From JACMQX01 sp044225675 (GTDB lineage: Bacteria; Pseudomonadota; Gammaproteobacteria; Burkholderiales; Burkholderiaceae_C): 64,000 bases of DNA. Numbering within the stretch: position 1 is the stretch's first letter; each line of letters starts with the position of its first letter. Location of the stretch: NCBI GenBank assembly GCA_044225675.1, contig JBGAIH010000004.1:1-64000 (forward strand), in the 5' to 3' direction. Positions 54,591-63,962 of the stretch are shown one piece after another. The notes below the pieces were generated by a model. That model was not told where the DNA came from. It did not search any database and saw nothing but the letters and a program-made list of their open reading frames with translations. The position numbers and the translations under genes were made by a program.

Positions 54591-56762
54591 TCAGCCGCGC
54601 GGTGGCTTCTGGGCGGCGAGGAACTTCGCCCGGTCGTCGGGCTTGTCGATGTGCGCCGCCAGGGCCTTGCACAGGTCTTCCCACAGCGGCGTGCGAGCTG
54701 CTTCCTTGCGCACGATCATCCGTGCCATCGGGCCGATGTACAGGCTCAGGGACTTTTCGAACTGGGCCAGGTGTTCGGCCGTGGCCTCGTGGCGTCGCCC
54801 CGAGGGCTGCGGCAGCGAGGGATCGAGCCGGCGCAGCTCCTGCGCGCCGACGGGACGGCTCGCCGTGGTCGGCGTGGACCGCGTGAAGCTGTCGGGCTGC
54901 GATTTGCCGAGCGTCGTGCTGTTGCCGGCGCGGCCGCTCGGCCCGCCCGTCGAGCGGCTGTTGCCCTGGCGCGGGTTGATGAACAGTTCGCGCTGCGCCG
55001 TATCGGGGATCGACGGGGCGAGCAGCTCGCGCAGCTCTGTGGCACTGGCAGCGCGTGGCGCCGTCTTGCCCACCAGGACGCGCGCCAGGGGACCGATCAG
55101 CCGAAGCAGCTCGCCTTCGATCTCGGCCGTCGCCTGTGGCGTGAGCGTGCGGGCCGTCAGGTGTGGCGCGGTGCGGTCGTATTCGCTCGGAAATGTGCGA
55201 GGCTGGGCGGGCGTCGCGCTGGGCTCCAGCGCGGCATAGATGTCGTGGCTGCGCAGGTGCTTGTCCAGATGCGGCCCGAGATGGCGGAACAGGTGGGCGG
55301 CGTTGTCGGCGATGCGCGATATGACGTCGTAGTAGGCGCTCGACACGACGATCTGGTTGGGCTGCGCGAAGTCCATCACGCGCTGGGCGACGTTGATGCC
55401 GTCGCCCACCACGTTGGCCCGGGCGCTCATGTCGGTGACGATTCGCACCGGACCCATGTGCAGGCCCAGGCGCATGGCCATGGAGCCGCGGTACTTCTGG
55501 ACCAGCAGGTCGCGCAGCAGCAGCGCCGACTGGAGCGCCTCCTCCGGGTCGCCGAGGAAGCAGATCGCCGCGCCGCCGTTGCCGTCCACCACGACGCGGC
55601 TGGCCTCGTCGATGCCGCGCAGGGCCTTGGTCATGAGTTCGTTGAAGCGGGTCCGCAGCACCACCTGCTGCTGCATCGAGGCCGCCGCGTGGCCCACGAT
55701 GTCGAGCGCGAGCAGCGTGGCCATGACGTTGCGGCGCAGGCTGTCGGCCTGGCTCATGGAAGGCAGGCTGGTGGAGGGCGGCCCGCCGGCAGAAAAGGGC
55801 CCCGAGGCCGGCATGCTGTTGCCCAGCGCAGCGGCCGGCGGCGGCCGGGCACCTGCGGCGTGCATGACCGCGGTCGGCGAGTCCTCGGCGGCCATCAGGG
55901 CGCGCCGGAATTCGGCCACGGTCTGGGGCCGCCGGGCCTCGTCGGGCGCCATCGCCCAGTCGATGGCCCGCAGCACCTGCTCGCCGTAGCCGAGCACGTC
56001 GGCCGTGGAGGCCGCGCTGGGCATGGCGTCGTGCTTCACGCGCGAGGCGGACTCCATCGGCTTGTTGCCGGTGGTCATCCAGTACATCACGGCGCCCAGG
56101 GAGTAGAGGTCTGTCCACGGCCCCTGGTGGCCGCGCGAATGGTATTGCTCGAAGGGCGCGAAGCCCGGGCTGACCACGTTGGTCATGTCGCTGCCTTCGG
56201 CCACCCGGCGCGCCGCACCGAAGTCCAGCAGCACGGGGGTGCCATCGGCGCGGACGTAGATGTTGTCGGGCTTGATGTCGCGGTGCAGGAAGCCCGTCCT
56301 GTGCACGGCCTCCAGGCCGTCGAGCAGCGGGTACACCAGACGCAGCAGGGCCTTCTGGTCGAAGGAGGTCTGGCGCGCCAGCCAGCGCTTGAGCGGGTCG
56401 CCCGACTCATACTCCATCACGATGTAGGCCGTGCCGTTCTCGCGGAAGTAGCGCAGCACGCGCACGATGTTCGGATGCCGGAAGCTCGCCAGCGCGCGCG
56501 CTTCCTCGATGAACCGCTCGAGGCCCCAGGTGAACTGCTCCTGCGCATCGCCCATGCGCATGCTCACCGACTGGTCGGCCCCGCGCACTGCCAGATCGGC
56601 CGGGAAATACTCCTTGAGCGCGATCGGCAGGTCGAGATTGACGTCGTGCGCCAGGTAGGTGATGCCGAAGCCGCCGCCGCCCAGCGCCTTCTCGACGCGG
56701 TACTCCAGCACCCGGTGGCCCGGGGGCAGGGTGGCGGCGTCGGAGGTCTGCGGCGTCGTCAT
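54591..56762 (-). CDS. Ser/Thr protein kinase fused to a degenerate class III cyclase domain
   Basis: 723 residues. Kinase domain at about 18-290: GGGGFG (28-33), Lys50 in [14 protein letters not shown] (Asp162) and DFG (Asp180). After a linker, a class III nucleotidyl-cyclase homology domain at about 344-515: Asp354 in LALDIVG and the Asn457/Arg461 pair in GINVAQR are kept, but the second metal Asp is replaced (NGG at 395-397), so cyclase activity is doubtful. Two copies of a C-terminal helical domain follow (about 546-594 and 662-716; IGPLARVLV and IGPMARMIV). Start ATG 56762. It lies 44 bp after the heme sensor gene. Confidence 0.88.
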   Translation of the reverse strand: MTTPQTSDAATLPPGHRVLEYRVEKALGGGGFGITYLAHDVNLDLPIALKEYFPADLAVRGADQSVSMRMGDAQEQFTWGLERFIEEARALASFRHPNIVRVLRYFRENGTAYIVMEYESGDPLKRWLARQTSFDQKALLRLVYPLLDGLEAVHRTGFLHRDIKPDNIYVRADGTPVLLDFGAARRVAEGSDMTNVVSPGFAPFEQYHSRGHQGPWTDLYSLGAVMYWMTTGNKPMESASRVKHDAMPSAASTADVLGYGEQVLRAIDWAMAPDEARRPQTVAEFRRALMAAEDSPTAVMHAAGARPPPAAALGNSMPASGPFSAGGPPSTSLPSMSQADSLRRNVMATLLALDIVGHAAASMQQQVVLRTRFNELMTKALRGIDEASRVVVDGNGGAAICFLGDPEEALQSALLLRDLLVQKYRGSMAMRLGLHMGPVRIVTDMSARANVVGDGINVAQRVMDFAQPNQIVVSSAYYDVISRIADNAAHLFRHLGPHLDKHLRSHDIYAALEPSATPAQPRTFPSEYDRTAPHLTARTLTPQATAEIEGELLRLIGPLARVLVGKTAPRAASATELRELLAPSIPDTAQRELFINPRQGNSRSTGGPSGRAGNSTTLGKSQPDSFTRSTPTTASRPVGAQELRRLDPSLPQPSGRRHEATAEHLAQFEKSLSLYIGPMARMIVRKEAARTPLWEDLCKALAAHIDKPDDRAKFLAAQKPPRG

Positions 56763-56806
56763 GGCGAGGCGGTAAAAGCGGGATAGTGAGGCCGGGCGGC
56801 TCCGCC

Positions 56807-57682
56807 TCAGTTGCCGTCGATCATCTGCATCGCCTTCTCCAGGCTGCGACGCATGCGGTTGAAGGAGCTGCCCAGCACGGACACCTCGTCGCGGCCCTTG
56901 TCCGGGAACTCGGGCACGTCGAAATCGCCCGTGCTGATCCGGTCGGCCGCCATCGACATCTTGCGGATCGGCCGCACGATCAGCCAGCTGAGCATCAGGT
57001 TGAGCACGAGGAAGACCACCACGAACACCGCCGCGAGCGAGGCCATGAAGGTGCCGAAGACGCGGTTGGCGTTGTTGATGGGCACGTCCATCGGCACGGT
57101 CACGACCTGCGCGCCGATGATTTCGTTGTGCTTCCAGCCGAAGCCGTTGGCCTCGCCGTAGATCTTGACCATGGTGGGCGGCGCGGCAGACGGCACCGAA
57201 TGGCATTGCAGGCAGGCCGGGTTGGTGATCTGCAGCGGCTTGGCGATGAACAGCGTGCGGCCGGTCGGCGAGATGCGCTCGGAGACGAGCTCCTTGACCT
57301 CGCTCTTCTGGCGGAACTCGTTGATGATGTCCGCCTCCCAGTCGGTGGCGCGGTCGCGCGGGTTGGTGGGGTTGAGCGTGGCTTCCTTGTACGCGTAGTC
57401 GCGGTACTTCTTCTGCATGCTGTTGATGGTCTCGGTGGCCGCATAGGCCGGCACCGTCTGCGGCAGGAAGACTTCTTCGAGCTGCTTGATCAGATGGGGC
57501 TGGATCTGGTTCACCGTGTAGCCGCGCACGGCGATGGCTGCTTCCATCATGAGGCGCGCCTCGCGCAGAACTTCCTCGCGGGCGTTGTCGAGCAGAAGCT
57601 GGCGCGAGACGAATCCGGCAGCGCCGAAGCCGCCCAGGAAAACGACGATCAGCACCAGGTTGAACTTCAATCGGAGGCCCAT
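56807..57682 (-). CDS. DUF3365 heme-c sensor with HAMP domain
   Basis: 291 residues. Transmembrane helix 1 at about 8-26, a periplasmic DUF3365 domain with one heme-c site CLQCH (Cys157, Cys160, His161), transmembrane helix 2 at about 211-236, then a HAMP domain (VRPIRKMSMAADRISTGDFD) and the short end ERMRR-like helix. There is no output domain; the signal probably passes to the kinase encoded next. A strong GAGGAG precedes the ATG. Such proteins sense redox state or gases through the heme. Confidence 0.88.
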   Translation of the reverse strand: MGLRLKFNLVLIVVFLGGFGAAGFVSRQLLLDNAREEVLREARLMMEAAIAVRGYTVNQIQPHLIKQLEEVFLPQTVPAYAATETINSMQKKYRDYAYKEATLNPTNPRDRATDWEADIINEFRQKSEVKELVSERISPTGRTLFIAKPLQITNPACLQCHSVPSAAPPTMVKIYGEANGFGWKHNEIIGAQVVTVPMDVPINNANRVFGTFMASLAAVFVVVFLVLNLMLSWLIVRPIRKMSMAADRISTGDFDVPEFPDKGRDEVSVLGSSFNRMRRSLEKAMQMIDGN

Positions 57683-57777
57683 TCTTCCTACTCCTCATCC
57701 AAAAGACGACAAATTCTATCGGGCATTGCCCTGCCGCAGTGTGATCTATGGCCTGTGCGCCCGCCGATAATCCGTGC

Positions 57778-58515
57778 ATGTCCGCTCCCAAAATTCTCTT
57801 CGGCTTCCACGCCGTGGGTGTCCGCCTCAAGACCGCACCCCGCAGCATCATCGAGATCTACTACGAGCCGACACGCCGCGACGCCCGCATGCGCCAGTTT
57901 CTCGACCGGGTGGCCGAGGCGGGGGTGCGCCTGATCGAGGCCGACGGTCTGCGTCTGTCCAAGCTCGCCGGCAGCCACGGGCATCAGGGGGTGGCGGCGA
58001 GGGTCGAGGCCATCGCGCAGACCCATTCGCTCGACGATCTGCTCGACGGCGTGGACGGGCCAGTGCTGCTGCTCGTTCTCGACGGCGTGACCGATCCCCA
58101 TAACCTGGGGGCATGCCTGCGCGTGGCCGACGGCGCCGGCGCCCATGCGGTCATTGCGCCCAAGGACCACGCGGTCGGCATCAATGCCACGGTCGCCAAG
58201 GTGGCCAGCGGTGCGGCCGAGACGGTGCCGTACTTCATGGTCACCAACCTGGCGCGCACGCTGGGGGAGCTCAAGGAGCGCAGCATCTGGTGCATCGGCA
58301 CGAGTGACGACGCGCCGCGCACGCTCTACCAGGCCGACCTGAAGGCGTCGGTCGCGCTGGTGCTGGGTGCCGAGGGCGCGGGCATGCGCCAGCTCACCCG
58401 CAAGACCTGCGACGAACTCGTGAGCATTCCGATGCGCGGCGCGGTCGAGAGTCTGAACGTGTCGGTGGCCAGCGGCGTGTGCCTGTACGAAGCGCTGCGC
58501 CAGCGCAGCGGCTGA
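57778..58515 (+). CDS. rlmB: 23S rRNA 2'-O-methyltransferase RlmB
   Basis: A 245-residue SPOUT methyltransferase that modifies G2251. N-terminal L30e-like domain ([24 protein letters not shown]), then the knotted domain with [48 protein letters not shown] and [15 protein letters not shown]. Start: ATG 57778. Divergent from the heme sensor (95 bp). Confidence 0.95.
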   Translation: MSAPKILFGFHAVGVRLKTAPRSIIEIYYEPTRRDARMRQFLDRVAEAGVRLIEADGLRLSKLAGSHGHQGVAARVEAIAQTHSLDDLLDGVDGPVLLLVLDGVTDPHNLGACLRVADGAGAHAVIAPKDHAVGINATVAKVASGAAETVPYFMVTNLARTLGELKERSIWCIGTSDDAPRTLYQADLKASVALVLGAEGAGMRQLTRKTCDELVSIPMRGAVESLNVSVASGVCLYEALRQRSG

Positions 58516-58623
58516 GCCTTGGGCGTCGGCCTTGAGCCCTGGACGACGCGGCGGACCTGTGCCTGCGCGGTGGGGCGGCCGCCTTGCTGCCGCAGTTGCC
58601 GGCGTAACGACGCCGGCCCGGCC

Positions 58624-59574
58624 TCAGGCGCTGGCCGCGCCGAGCGTCTCCAGAGCCTTCGCGTCGAGCTTGAGGTGGGCCGCCGCGGCGAGCTGCGCCA
58701 ACTGGAACAGCGAGGTCGCGCTGGCGATCGGCGAGGTCACCGCCGGCTGGGCCAGCAGCCAGGCCACGGCCACCTGAGCCTGCGACGCGGCATACCGTGC
58801 CGACACCTCGTCGAGCGCCGCAAGGATGCGCAGGCCGCGCTCGTTGAGGTACTTGCCGGTGGTGGAGGCGCCGCGCAGGCTCTTGCCGGCGTCGTCCGCC
58901 TGACGGTACTTGCCGGTGAGAAAGCCCGCCGCGAGGGCATAGAAGTTCATCACGCCAATGCCACGGCTCGCGCAAAGCGGGCCCAGCTCGGCCTCGAACA
59001 CCGCGCGGTCATACAGGTTGTACAGGGGCTGCAGGCTTTCGTAGCGCGCCAGGCCATGCCGTTCGCTGGTGTCCAGGGCCTCGGCCAGGCGCGCCGCACT
59101 GTAGTTGGAGGCGCCGATCGCGCGGACCTTGCCCTGGGCGATCAGATCGCCAAAGGCGCCGAGCGTGTCGGCCAGCGGGGTGACGGTATCGTCGTCATGC
59201 GCCTGGTAGAGATCGATGCGGTCCGTCTGCAGCCGGCGCAGAGAGTCCTCCACCGCCTGCCGCATGTAGGCGGGCGACAGGCCCTTGCGGCCTTCGCCCA
59301 TGGGCTTGCCGAGCTTGGTGGCGATCACCACCTTGTCGCGCTTGCCGCTGCGCTGCAGCCATTTGCCTATGATCGACTCCGACTCGCCGCCGGTGTGCCC
59401 AGGCGCCCAGATCGAGTACACGTCGGCCGTGTCGATGAAGTTGAAGCCCGCGTCGACCCACGCGTCCAGCAGCGAGAACGAGGTGGCTTCGTCCACCGTC
59501 CAGCCGAACACATTGCAGCCGAAGCACAGCGGGGACACTTGCAGGCCGGAACGGCCCAGGGGACGGTATTGCAT
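58624..59574 (-). CDS. aldo/keto reductase
   Basis: A 316-residue NADPH-dependent reductase of the AKR superfamily. Catalytic Asp48 and Tyr53 in FIDTADVYSIW, Lys87 in ATKLGKP, and His126 in DLYQAHDDD. The family N-terminus YRPLGRSGLQVSPLCFG is present. Similar to the YajO/Tas-type oxidoreductases; substrate unknown. Transcribed alone on the minus strand, with a 51-bp gap to the chromate transporter. Confidence 0.9.
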   Translation of the reverse strand: MQYRPLGRSGLQVSPLCFGCNVFGWTVDEATSFSLLDAWVDAGFNFIDTADVYSIWAPGHTGGESESIIGKWLQRSGKRDKVVIATKLGKPMGEGRKGLSPAYMRQAVEDSLRRLQTDRIDLYQAHDDDTVTPLADTLGAFGDLIAQGKVRAIGASNYSAARLAEALDTSERHGLARYESLQPLYNLYDRAVFEAELGPLCASRGIGVMNFYALAAGFLTGKYRQADDAGKSLRGASTTGKYLNERGLRILAALDEVSARYAASQAQVAVAWLLAQPAVTSPIASATSLFQLAQLAAAAHLKLDAKALETLGAASA

Positions 59575-59625
59575 CGGGACTCTCCTCGATCAGGGTAGAT
59601 GGAACGGTTGGAAAAACAAGGTGCG

Positions 59626-60204
59626 TCAGACCCAGCCGAGTCCGCCGAGCAGCGCGCCGCCCAGCAGCAGCCACAGCAGGTGCAGGCGCGTGCGCCAGAC
59701 GATCACGGTGGCGGCCAGCGTCAGCAGCCAAAGCCGCCAGTCGCGCGCCGCGTCGTCGTGGGCTGCGGTGAGCAGCCAGCCGGTGGCGCCCAGCAAGGCG
59801 ATCACGATCGGCGCCATGCCCTGCTTGAAGGCGCGCACGGCGCGGCGCTCGCGGTTGCGGTGGCCCCAGCGCGCTGCCGTGAAGGTCAGCACCGAACTCG
59901 GAAGCATGATGCCTGCCATGGCGATGCACGAGCCCAGCAGCGCCAGCCAGAGGCTGCCGGCGTTGGCGCCGACGTTCCAGCCGAGCAGCGCGATGAACAG
60001 CACGTTGGGTCCTGGCGCCGCCTGCGCGATGGCGATCGAAGCGTTGAACTGCGCGTCGGTGAGCCAGTGGTGTTCGGCCACCAGAAAGCGGTGCATGTCG
60101 GGTGCGGCCGTGATCGCGCCACCCACCGCGAGCAGCGACAGCGACAGGAAGTGCCCGAACAGCACCAGCCAGTCCTGCAGCGAAAAACCGAGGGCGGGCG
60201 TCAT
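59626..60204 (-). CDS. chrA: chromate transporter, second half (short-chain CHR)
   Basis: 192 residues, one CHR domain. Motifs FGHFLSLSLLAVGGAITAAPDMHRFLV and AIAQAAPGPNVLFIALLGWNVG, then hydrophobic helices. It overlaps the upstream half-gene by ATGA. Short-chain CHR proteins work as pairs of oppositely oriented halves and move chromate or other oxyanions across the inner membrane. Start ATG 60204. Confidence 0.88.
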   Translation of the reverse strand: MTPALGFSLQDWLVLFGHFLSLSLLAVGGAITAAPDMHRFLVAEHHWLTDAQFNASIAIAQAAPGPNVLFIALLGWNVGANAGSLWLALLGSCIAMAGIMLPSSVLTFTAARWGHRNRERRAVRAFKQGMAPIVIALLGATGWLLTAAHDDAARDWRLWLLTLAATVIVWRTRLHLLWLLLGGALLGGLGWV

Positions 60205-60863
60205 GCGGCCTCCGCGCGCAGCCGGCCGATCTGGCGCCAGGCCCACAGGCACGCAGCGCCGCCGATCACGGCCAGCACGGCCACCAGCGGCAGGCGCAGC
60301 CAGGCCACGGCCACGAAGGTGGCGAGTGCGAACCCGAGGCTGGCAGTCAGGCCCATCACGTTGGCACGCAGCGCGCTCGCCAGCTTCAAGCCCGTGGCCA
60401 TGACCAGGCCTGCCGCCACCGCGCCCATGCCGCGCAGCGCGCCCTGGGCCGCGGGCACGTCGGCCACGCTCTGGAACAGCGCTGCGATCGCGAGCACCAG
60501 AGCCATGGGCGCGAGCAGCATGCCGGCGACGCCCGCGAACGCGCCCACGACGCCGAAATGCCGGTCGCCGAACATGAGCGCGAGGTTCACCACATTGGGG
60601 CCCGGGAGGATCTGCGCGACGGCCCAGTCTTCGACGAATTCCTCGCGGGTGTACCAGCGCTTGCGTTCGACGAGCTCGCGCTGGGCCACCGCCAGCACGC
60701 CGCCGAAGCCCTGCAGCGCCAGCACGTTGAACGAGATGAACAGGTCCATCGGGGACTTCGGCTGCTCGAGCGGCAGCGGTCCGTCGGGGGCGTGGAGGGC
60801 GGGTGTGGCGGCAGGGGACGCTGCCGGACCGGGCTCTTGCGCGCGGTCGTCGGTCGATGGCAT
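60201..60863 (-). CDS. chrA: chromate transporter, first half (short-chain CHR)
   Basis: 220 residues. A Pro/Ala-rich cytoplasmic start, then one CHR domain: FISFNVLALQGFGGVLAVAQREL and DWAVAQILPGPNVVNLALMFGDRHFG, with six or so helices. It is the partner of the following gene, with an ATGA overlap. Sulfate or thiosulfate-linked oxyanion handling is conceivable given the sox genes, but nothing in the sequence shows it. Start ATG 60863. Confidence 0.88.
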   Translation of the reverse strand: MPSTDDRAQEPGPAASPAATPALHAPDGPLPLEQPKSPMDLFISFNVLALQGFGGVLAVAQRELVERKRWYTREEFVEDWAVAQILPGPNVVNLALMFGDRHFGVVGAFAGVAGMLLAPMALVLAIAALFQSVADVPAAQGALRGMGAVAAGLVMATGLKLASALRANVMGLTASLGFALATFVAVAWLRLPLVAVLAVIGGAACLWAWRQIGRLRAEAA

Positions 60864-60871
60864 GAGGGCAA

Positions 60872-61792
60872 TTATCGGCCGGTCATGCGATTCACGCTGC
60901 GCGTGGCCAGCCACAGGCCGGCCGCGATGCAGGCGAGCGCCCCGACGATCCAGCGGTCGGCGGGCTCGCCCAGGAACAGCGCGCCCAGCATGGCCGCAGT
61001 CGCCGGGTTGAGCGCCAGGAAGACGGTGACGCGCGTTGGCGATTCGTGCTTGAGCGCGTACAGCCACAGGAAGTACCCCAGGCCGCTCGACAGGCCGATG
61101 AACGCGACGACGCCCCAGGCGCGCGCCGACATCAGAGCCAGCACGCTCGGCCAGCGCTCCGGCCAGGCCAGCACGGCCAACAGCGCCACCGAAGCCAGCA
61201 TGGCCAGCGCGGACACCTGCACCGGGGCATGGCGCCGCAGGTAGGGGCGGTAGAGCACGCTGCACACCGCGCCCACCGCCGCGCTGCCCAGCACGGCGAG
61301 TTCGCCGGACCAGTCTCCCGTGAGCCCCTGGGTGCCGACACCGGCCGGCATTGCCGGACCGAGCCGGTGCGCGAGCGACAGCGCCACGCCGGTGATGGAC
61401 AGGGCCACGCCCGCCACGAGCCGCCAGCCCGGCCGCTCCTGCCCGAGCAGGGCGGACAGCATCAGCGTCAGCAGCGGAAACAGGCTGAAGATCAGGGCTG
61501 CGCGCGCCGCGCCGACCGATTGCAGGCCGTTGTTGAGCAGCGCGATCAGCAGGGCGAACTGCCCCATGCCCAGCAGCGCCACCGGCAGCGTGTCGCGGCT
61601 AGCGCAGAGCGATCGCAGCGCGCCGGGCGCCGATCCGCGCAGCGCAAAGGGCAGCAGGCAGGCAAAGCCGACCGCATAGCGCAGCAGGGCCAGCGTCAGC
61701 GGCGGCACCTCGGCCAGGACGAAGCGCGAGGCCACGATGGCGGCGCCCACCTGCACGCCGGTGAGCGCCGCTGCAGCGATGGCCAGGTTCAA
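60872..61792 (-). CDS. EamA/DMT-family transporter
   Basis: About 306 residues with ten predicted hydrophobic helices and two EamA repeats (LALLRYAVGFACLLPF, and GYFLWLYALKHESPTRVTVFLALNP). Drug/metabolite exporters of this type move amino acids or small metabolites. The start is uncertain: TTG 61792 is chosen because it overlaps the upstream stop as TTGA and gives a proper first helix. Co-transcribed with the MarR-GNAT gene, so its substrate may be sensed by that regulator. Confidence 0.85.
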   Translation of the reverse strand: MNLAIAAAALTGVQVGAAIVASRFVLAEVPPLTLALLRYAVGFACLLPFALRGSAPGALRSLCASRDTLPVALLGMGQFALLIALLNNGLQSVGAARAALIFSLFPLLTLMLSALLGQERPGWRLVAGVALSITGVALSLAHRLGPAMPAGVGTQGLTGDWSGELAVLGSAAVGAVCSVLYRPYLRRHAPVQVSALAMLASVALLAVLAWPERWPSVLALMSARAWGVVAFIGLSSGLGYFLWLYALKHESPTRVTVFLALNPATAAMLGALFLGEPADRWIVGALACIAAGLWLATRSVNRMTGR

Positions 61793-62766
61793 AGCCGCAG
61801 TTCCCAGTTTTCGCCGACCAGGTCGTGGCCATAGCCGTGGTAGGGCTCGCTCTTGATCAGGCGAAAGCCCCGGCGTGCGTAGATCTCGCGCGCGGCCGTG
61901 AGATTGGCATGAGTCCACAGCGTGATCCGGCGGTAGCCGCGGCTTCGCGCAAAGGCGATGCACTCGTCCGTCAGGCGTGCGCCCAGGCCCAGCCCGCGCG
62001 CCGCGCTGCCGAGGATGAGCAGCCGCAACTGCGCCACCGTCGCGCTCTTGCGCACGATGAACACCGAGCCGACGCGCTCGCCGTCCAGCTCGGCGATGAT
62101 GCCGCGGTCCCAGGCCGGATCGAAGCGCTTGAGCACGTCCGCCGCGATGCCCGCCACCAGCACCTCGAACTCGCGGTTCCAGCCGTACTCCTTCCAGTAC
62201 AGCTCGGCGTGCTGCTGCACGACCCAGCCCATGTCCCCGGGCTGCAGGTCGCGCAGGATGGCGGCGCGAGGCAGCGCGGCGGTGGCGCCGGGCTCCGCCC
62301 CGAGCAGCTGCCCGGCGGTCTGCAAGGCCTCGATCACCCGCCGCCGGTTGGCCGGCGAGAGGGGGGCGAGCAGGGCGGCGGCCTCGTCGCGCGATTGCTG
62401 CTGCATCGGCGCAAAAGCCTGGTGGCCTTCGTCACTGAGCCGCAGCAGGCTCTGGCGGGCGTCGGCCGGCGAGGGCACGCGCGCCAGCCAGCTGCGCGAC
62501 TCGAAGCGCCGCAGGATGCGGCTCAGGTAGCCGGAGTCCAGCGCCAGATCGCGCGCCAGCTCGGTCGCCGTCGGCTGGTCGCGATGGGCCAGCTCATACA
62601 GCACCCGCACTTCGGTGAGCGAGAGTTCGCTGCCGAGGTACGGGTCCAGAACGCCGATGCGCTGGGTGTAGAAGCGGTTGAAGGCGCGCAAGGCCTTGAC
62701 GTCGGAGGCGGCCACGGGTTTCGTCGTGGGCCGCTTGGGAGGGGTGGCAGGCTTCATGGCTGACAT
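61789..62766 (-). CDS. MarR-family regulator fused to GNAT acetyltransferase
   Basis: 325 residues. MarR winged helix at about 20-165 (LSLTEVRVLYELAHRDQPTATELARDL, LDSGYLSRILRRFE, wing PADARQSLLRLS), then a GNAT domain at about 170-325 (acetyl-CoA loop ILGSAARGLGLGARLTDECIAFAR, and AREIYARRGFRLIKSE). Such fusions regulate genes and acetylate a small metabolite. A 20-bp near-palindrome abuts the start codon, suggesting autoregulation. ATG 62757 is an alternative start. Confidence 0.92.
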   Translation of the reverse strand: MSAMKPATPPKRPTTKPVAASDVKALRAFNRFYTQRIGVLDPYLGSELSLTEVRVLYELAHRDQPTATELARDLALDSGYLSRILRRFESRSWLARVPSPADARQSLLRLSDEGHQAFAPMQQQSRDEAAALLAPLSPANRRRVIEALQTAGQLLGAEPGATAALPRAAILRDLQPGDMGWVVQQHAELYWKEYGWNREFEVLVAGIAADVLKRFDPAWDRGIIAELDGERVGSVFIVRKSATVAQLRLLILGSAARGLGLGARLTDECIAFARSRGYRRITLWTHANLTAAREIYARRGFRLIKSEPYHGYGHDLVGENWELRL

Positions 62767-62786
62767 CGTCAGTCAATTGCCTGACG
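62767..62786. promoter_or_regulatory. palindromic operator of the MarR-GNAT gene
   Basis: CGTCAGTCAATTGCCTGACG is palindromic at 9 of 10 base pairs and directly adjoins the regulator's start codon. This is the size and symmetry of MarR-dimer operators. Binding would block expression of the regulator and of the coupled EamA transporter. Confidence 0.6.
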
Positions 62787-62926
62787 GCGTCAAGTATTTC
62801 GGCTTGCTGAATGTTTTGCTGCTGTGCGCCAGGGCTTTGCTCCGCAGCACTTCCTGTGTGGTGCGTCGTGCGTCGATCCGGTGTGTCGCGCTGGTAGCCG
62901 CAGCCGCAGCCGCAGGCGCCTTCGGC

Positions 62927-63832
62927 TCATCCCATGCCGCTTTCGCCGAGCGCCGCCCGTCGGGCCGGCAGCGGGGCGCTGCGCTCGGCCAGGGCGCGGC
63001 TGGCGAGGGCGCGTTCGGCAGCGGCTACGGCGGCCCCGCCTTCGGGCAGGTCGACGCCCGCCTGGATCAGCACCCGCTTGTTGTCGCGGCTGCGGCGCGC
63101 GTGCTCGCGCAGCAGCGCCTCGGCGCGCGCGCCCTCGCGCGCCTCGATGGCCTGCACGATGTCCTCATGGTCGGACTGTGCGCGCTGCAGGAACGCCAGC
63201 TCCAGGGCCGGTCGCATCCCGCCCAGGGCGACAGCGCCGGGGGCGGCCAGCGGCGTCTTGGCCACGTAGGCCATGGTGGCCGCCAGCACCGGGTTGTTGG
63301 CCGACTGCATGAGGGCGCGGTGAAAGCGCACGTTCATCGTCACCCAGCGCTGGGTGTCCAGCGGCGCGGCGCGCGTGGCCGCATCGACCAGTGCGCGTCC
63401 TTCGGCCACACAGGCACGCATCTCCTCCATCCACTCGGGGGCCACGCCGGATTCGGCGGCCGTCCGCGCAGCCAGACCTTCGAGCGCGCCCCGCACGTCG
63501 ATGGCCTGCGCCACCTCATCGAGCGTCACCTGGCGGACGCGAAAGCCCCGCTTGGGCAGCCGCTCGAACAGGCCTTCGCGCTCCAGCTCGCCGAACGCCA
63601 GGCGCAGCGGCGTGCGCGACACCTCCAGCCGCGAGGCCAGCTCCAGTTCGACCACCCGTTCTCCTGGCGCCAGTTCGCCCGCGAGCACGAGGCGTCGCAG
63701 CTCGGCCGTGACGCGTTCGATCAGCGATGCCATGGCGAAGCGGGTCCAGACGTGGACAGACGGGGCCGAAGAAGGCGCGGTGGAGTGCTCAGGGGCATGG
63801 CAAGTGGATGCAGGCGGCGTGGCTCCGGGCAT
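62927..63832 (-). CDS. GntR-family regulator, FadR/FCD subfamily
   Basis: About 301 residues. GntR winged helix (SLIERVTAELRRLVLAGELAPGERVVELELASRLEVSRTPLR, shown here as one domain at about 34-100), with the FCD effector domain after it (RFHRALMQSANNPVLAATM, DHEDIVQAIEAREGARAEALLREH). FCD members respond to small organic acids. Start is unsure: ATG 63832 is used; ATG 63733 begins right at the DNA-binding domain; the earliest ATG (63880) lies inside an operator and is unlikely. Divergent from the truncated gene at 63963. Confidence 0.88.
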   Translation of the reverse strand: MPGATPPASTCHAPEHSTAPSSAPSVHVWTRFAMASLIERVTAELRRLVLAGELAPGERVVELELASRLEVSRTPLRLAFGELEREGLFERLPKRGFRVRQVTLDEVAQAIDVRGALEGLAARTAAESGVAPEWMEEMRACVAEGRALVDAATRAAPLDTQRWVTMNVRFHRALMQSANNPVLAATMAYVAKTPLAAPGAVALGGMRPALELAFLQRAQSDHEDIVQAIEAREGARAEALLREHARRSRDNKRVLIQAGVDLPEGGAAVAAAERALASRALAERSAPLPARRAALGESGMG

Positions 63833-63869
63833 GGTAGCCGGTTCGACCCGGAGCCTAGCCGAATCCTCG

Positions 63870-63881
63870 ATTGCATGCAAT
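63870..63881. promoter_or_regulatory. GntR operator, copy 1
   Basis: ATTGCATGCAAT is a perfect 12-bp palindrome, the form bound by FadR/VanR-type GntR proteins. It lies just upstream of the regulator gene and is identical to a second copy 52 bp away. Confidence 0.75.
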
Positions 63882-63921
63882 AAATGGATTTACCTGCCAT
63901 TGATTGCTTTATTTGTCCTTG

Positions 63922-63933
63922 ATTGCATGCAAT
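63922..63933. promoter_or_regulatory. GntR operator, copy 2
   Basis: A second perfect ATTGCATGCAAT, 52 bp from the first (about five helical turns) and 29 bases before the start of the divergent gene. A pair like this suggests one regulator controlling both directions, possibly by looping. Confidence 0.75.
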
Positions 63934-63962
63934 AATTGCCCGGAAATTTCAGGAGACAACCC

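Noticed and set aside
56763..57851. N-terminal extension of the kinase through the sensor gene in one long frame
   Set aside because: The extension is out of frame with the clear heme-HAMP protein, and the kinase has its own ATG at 56762.
59626..60863. A single chromate transporter broken by a frameshift
   Set aside because: The two halves have separate starts with an ATGA overlap and each holds one complete CHR domain, as in known short-chain pairs.
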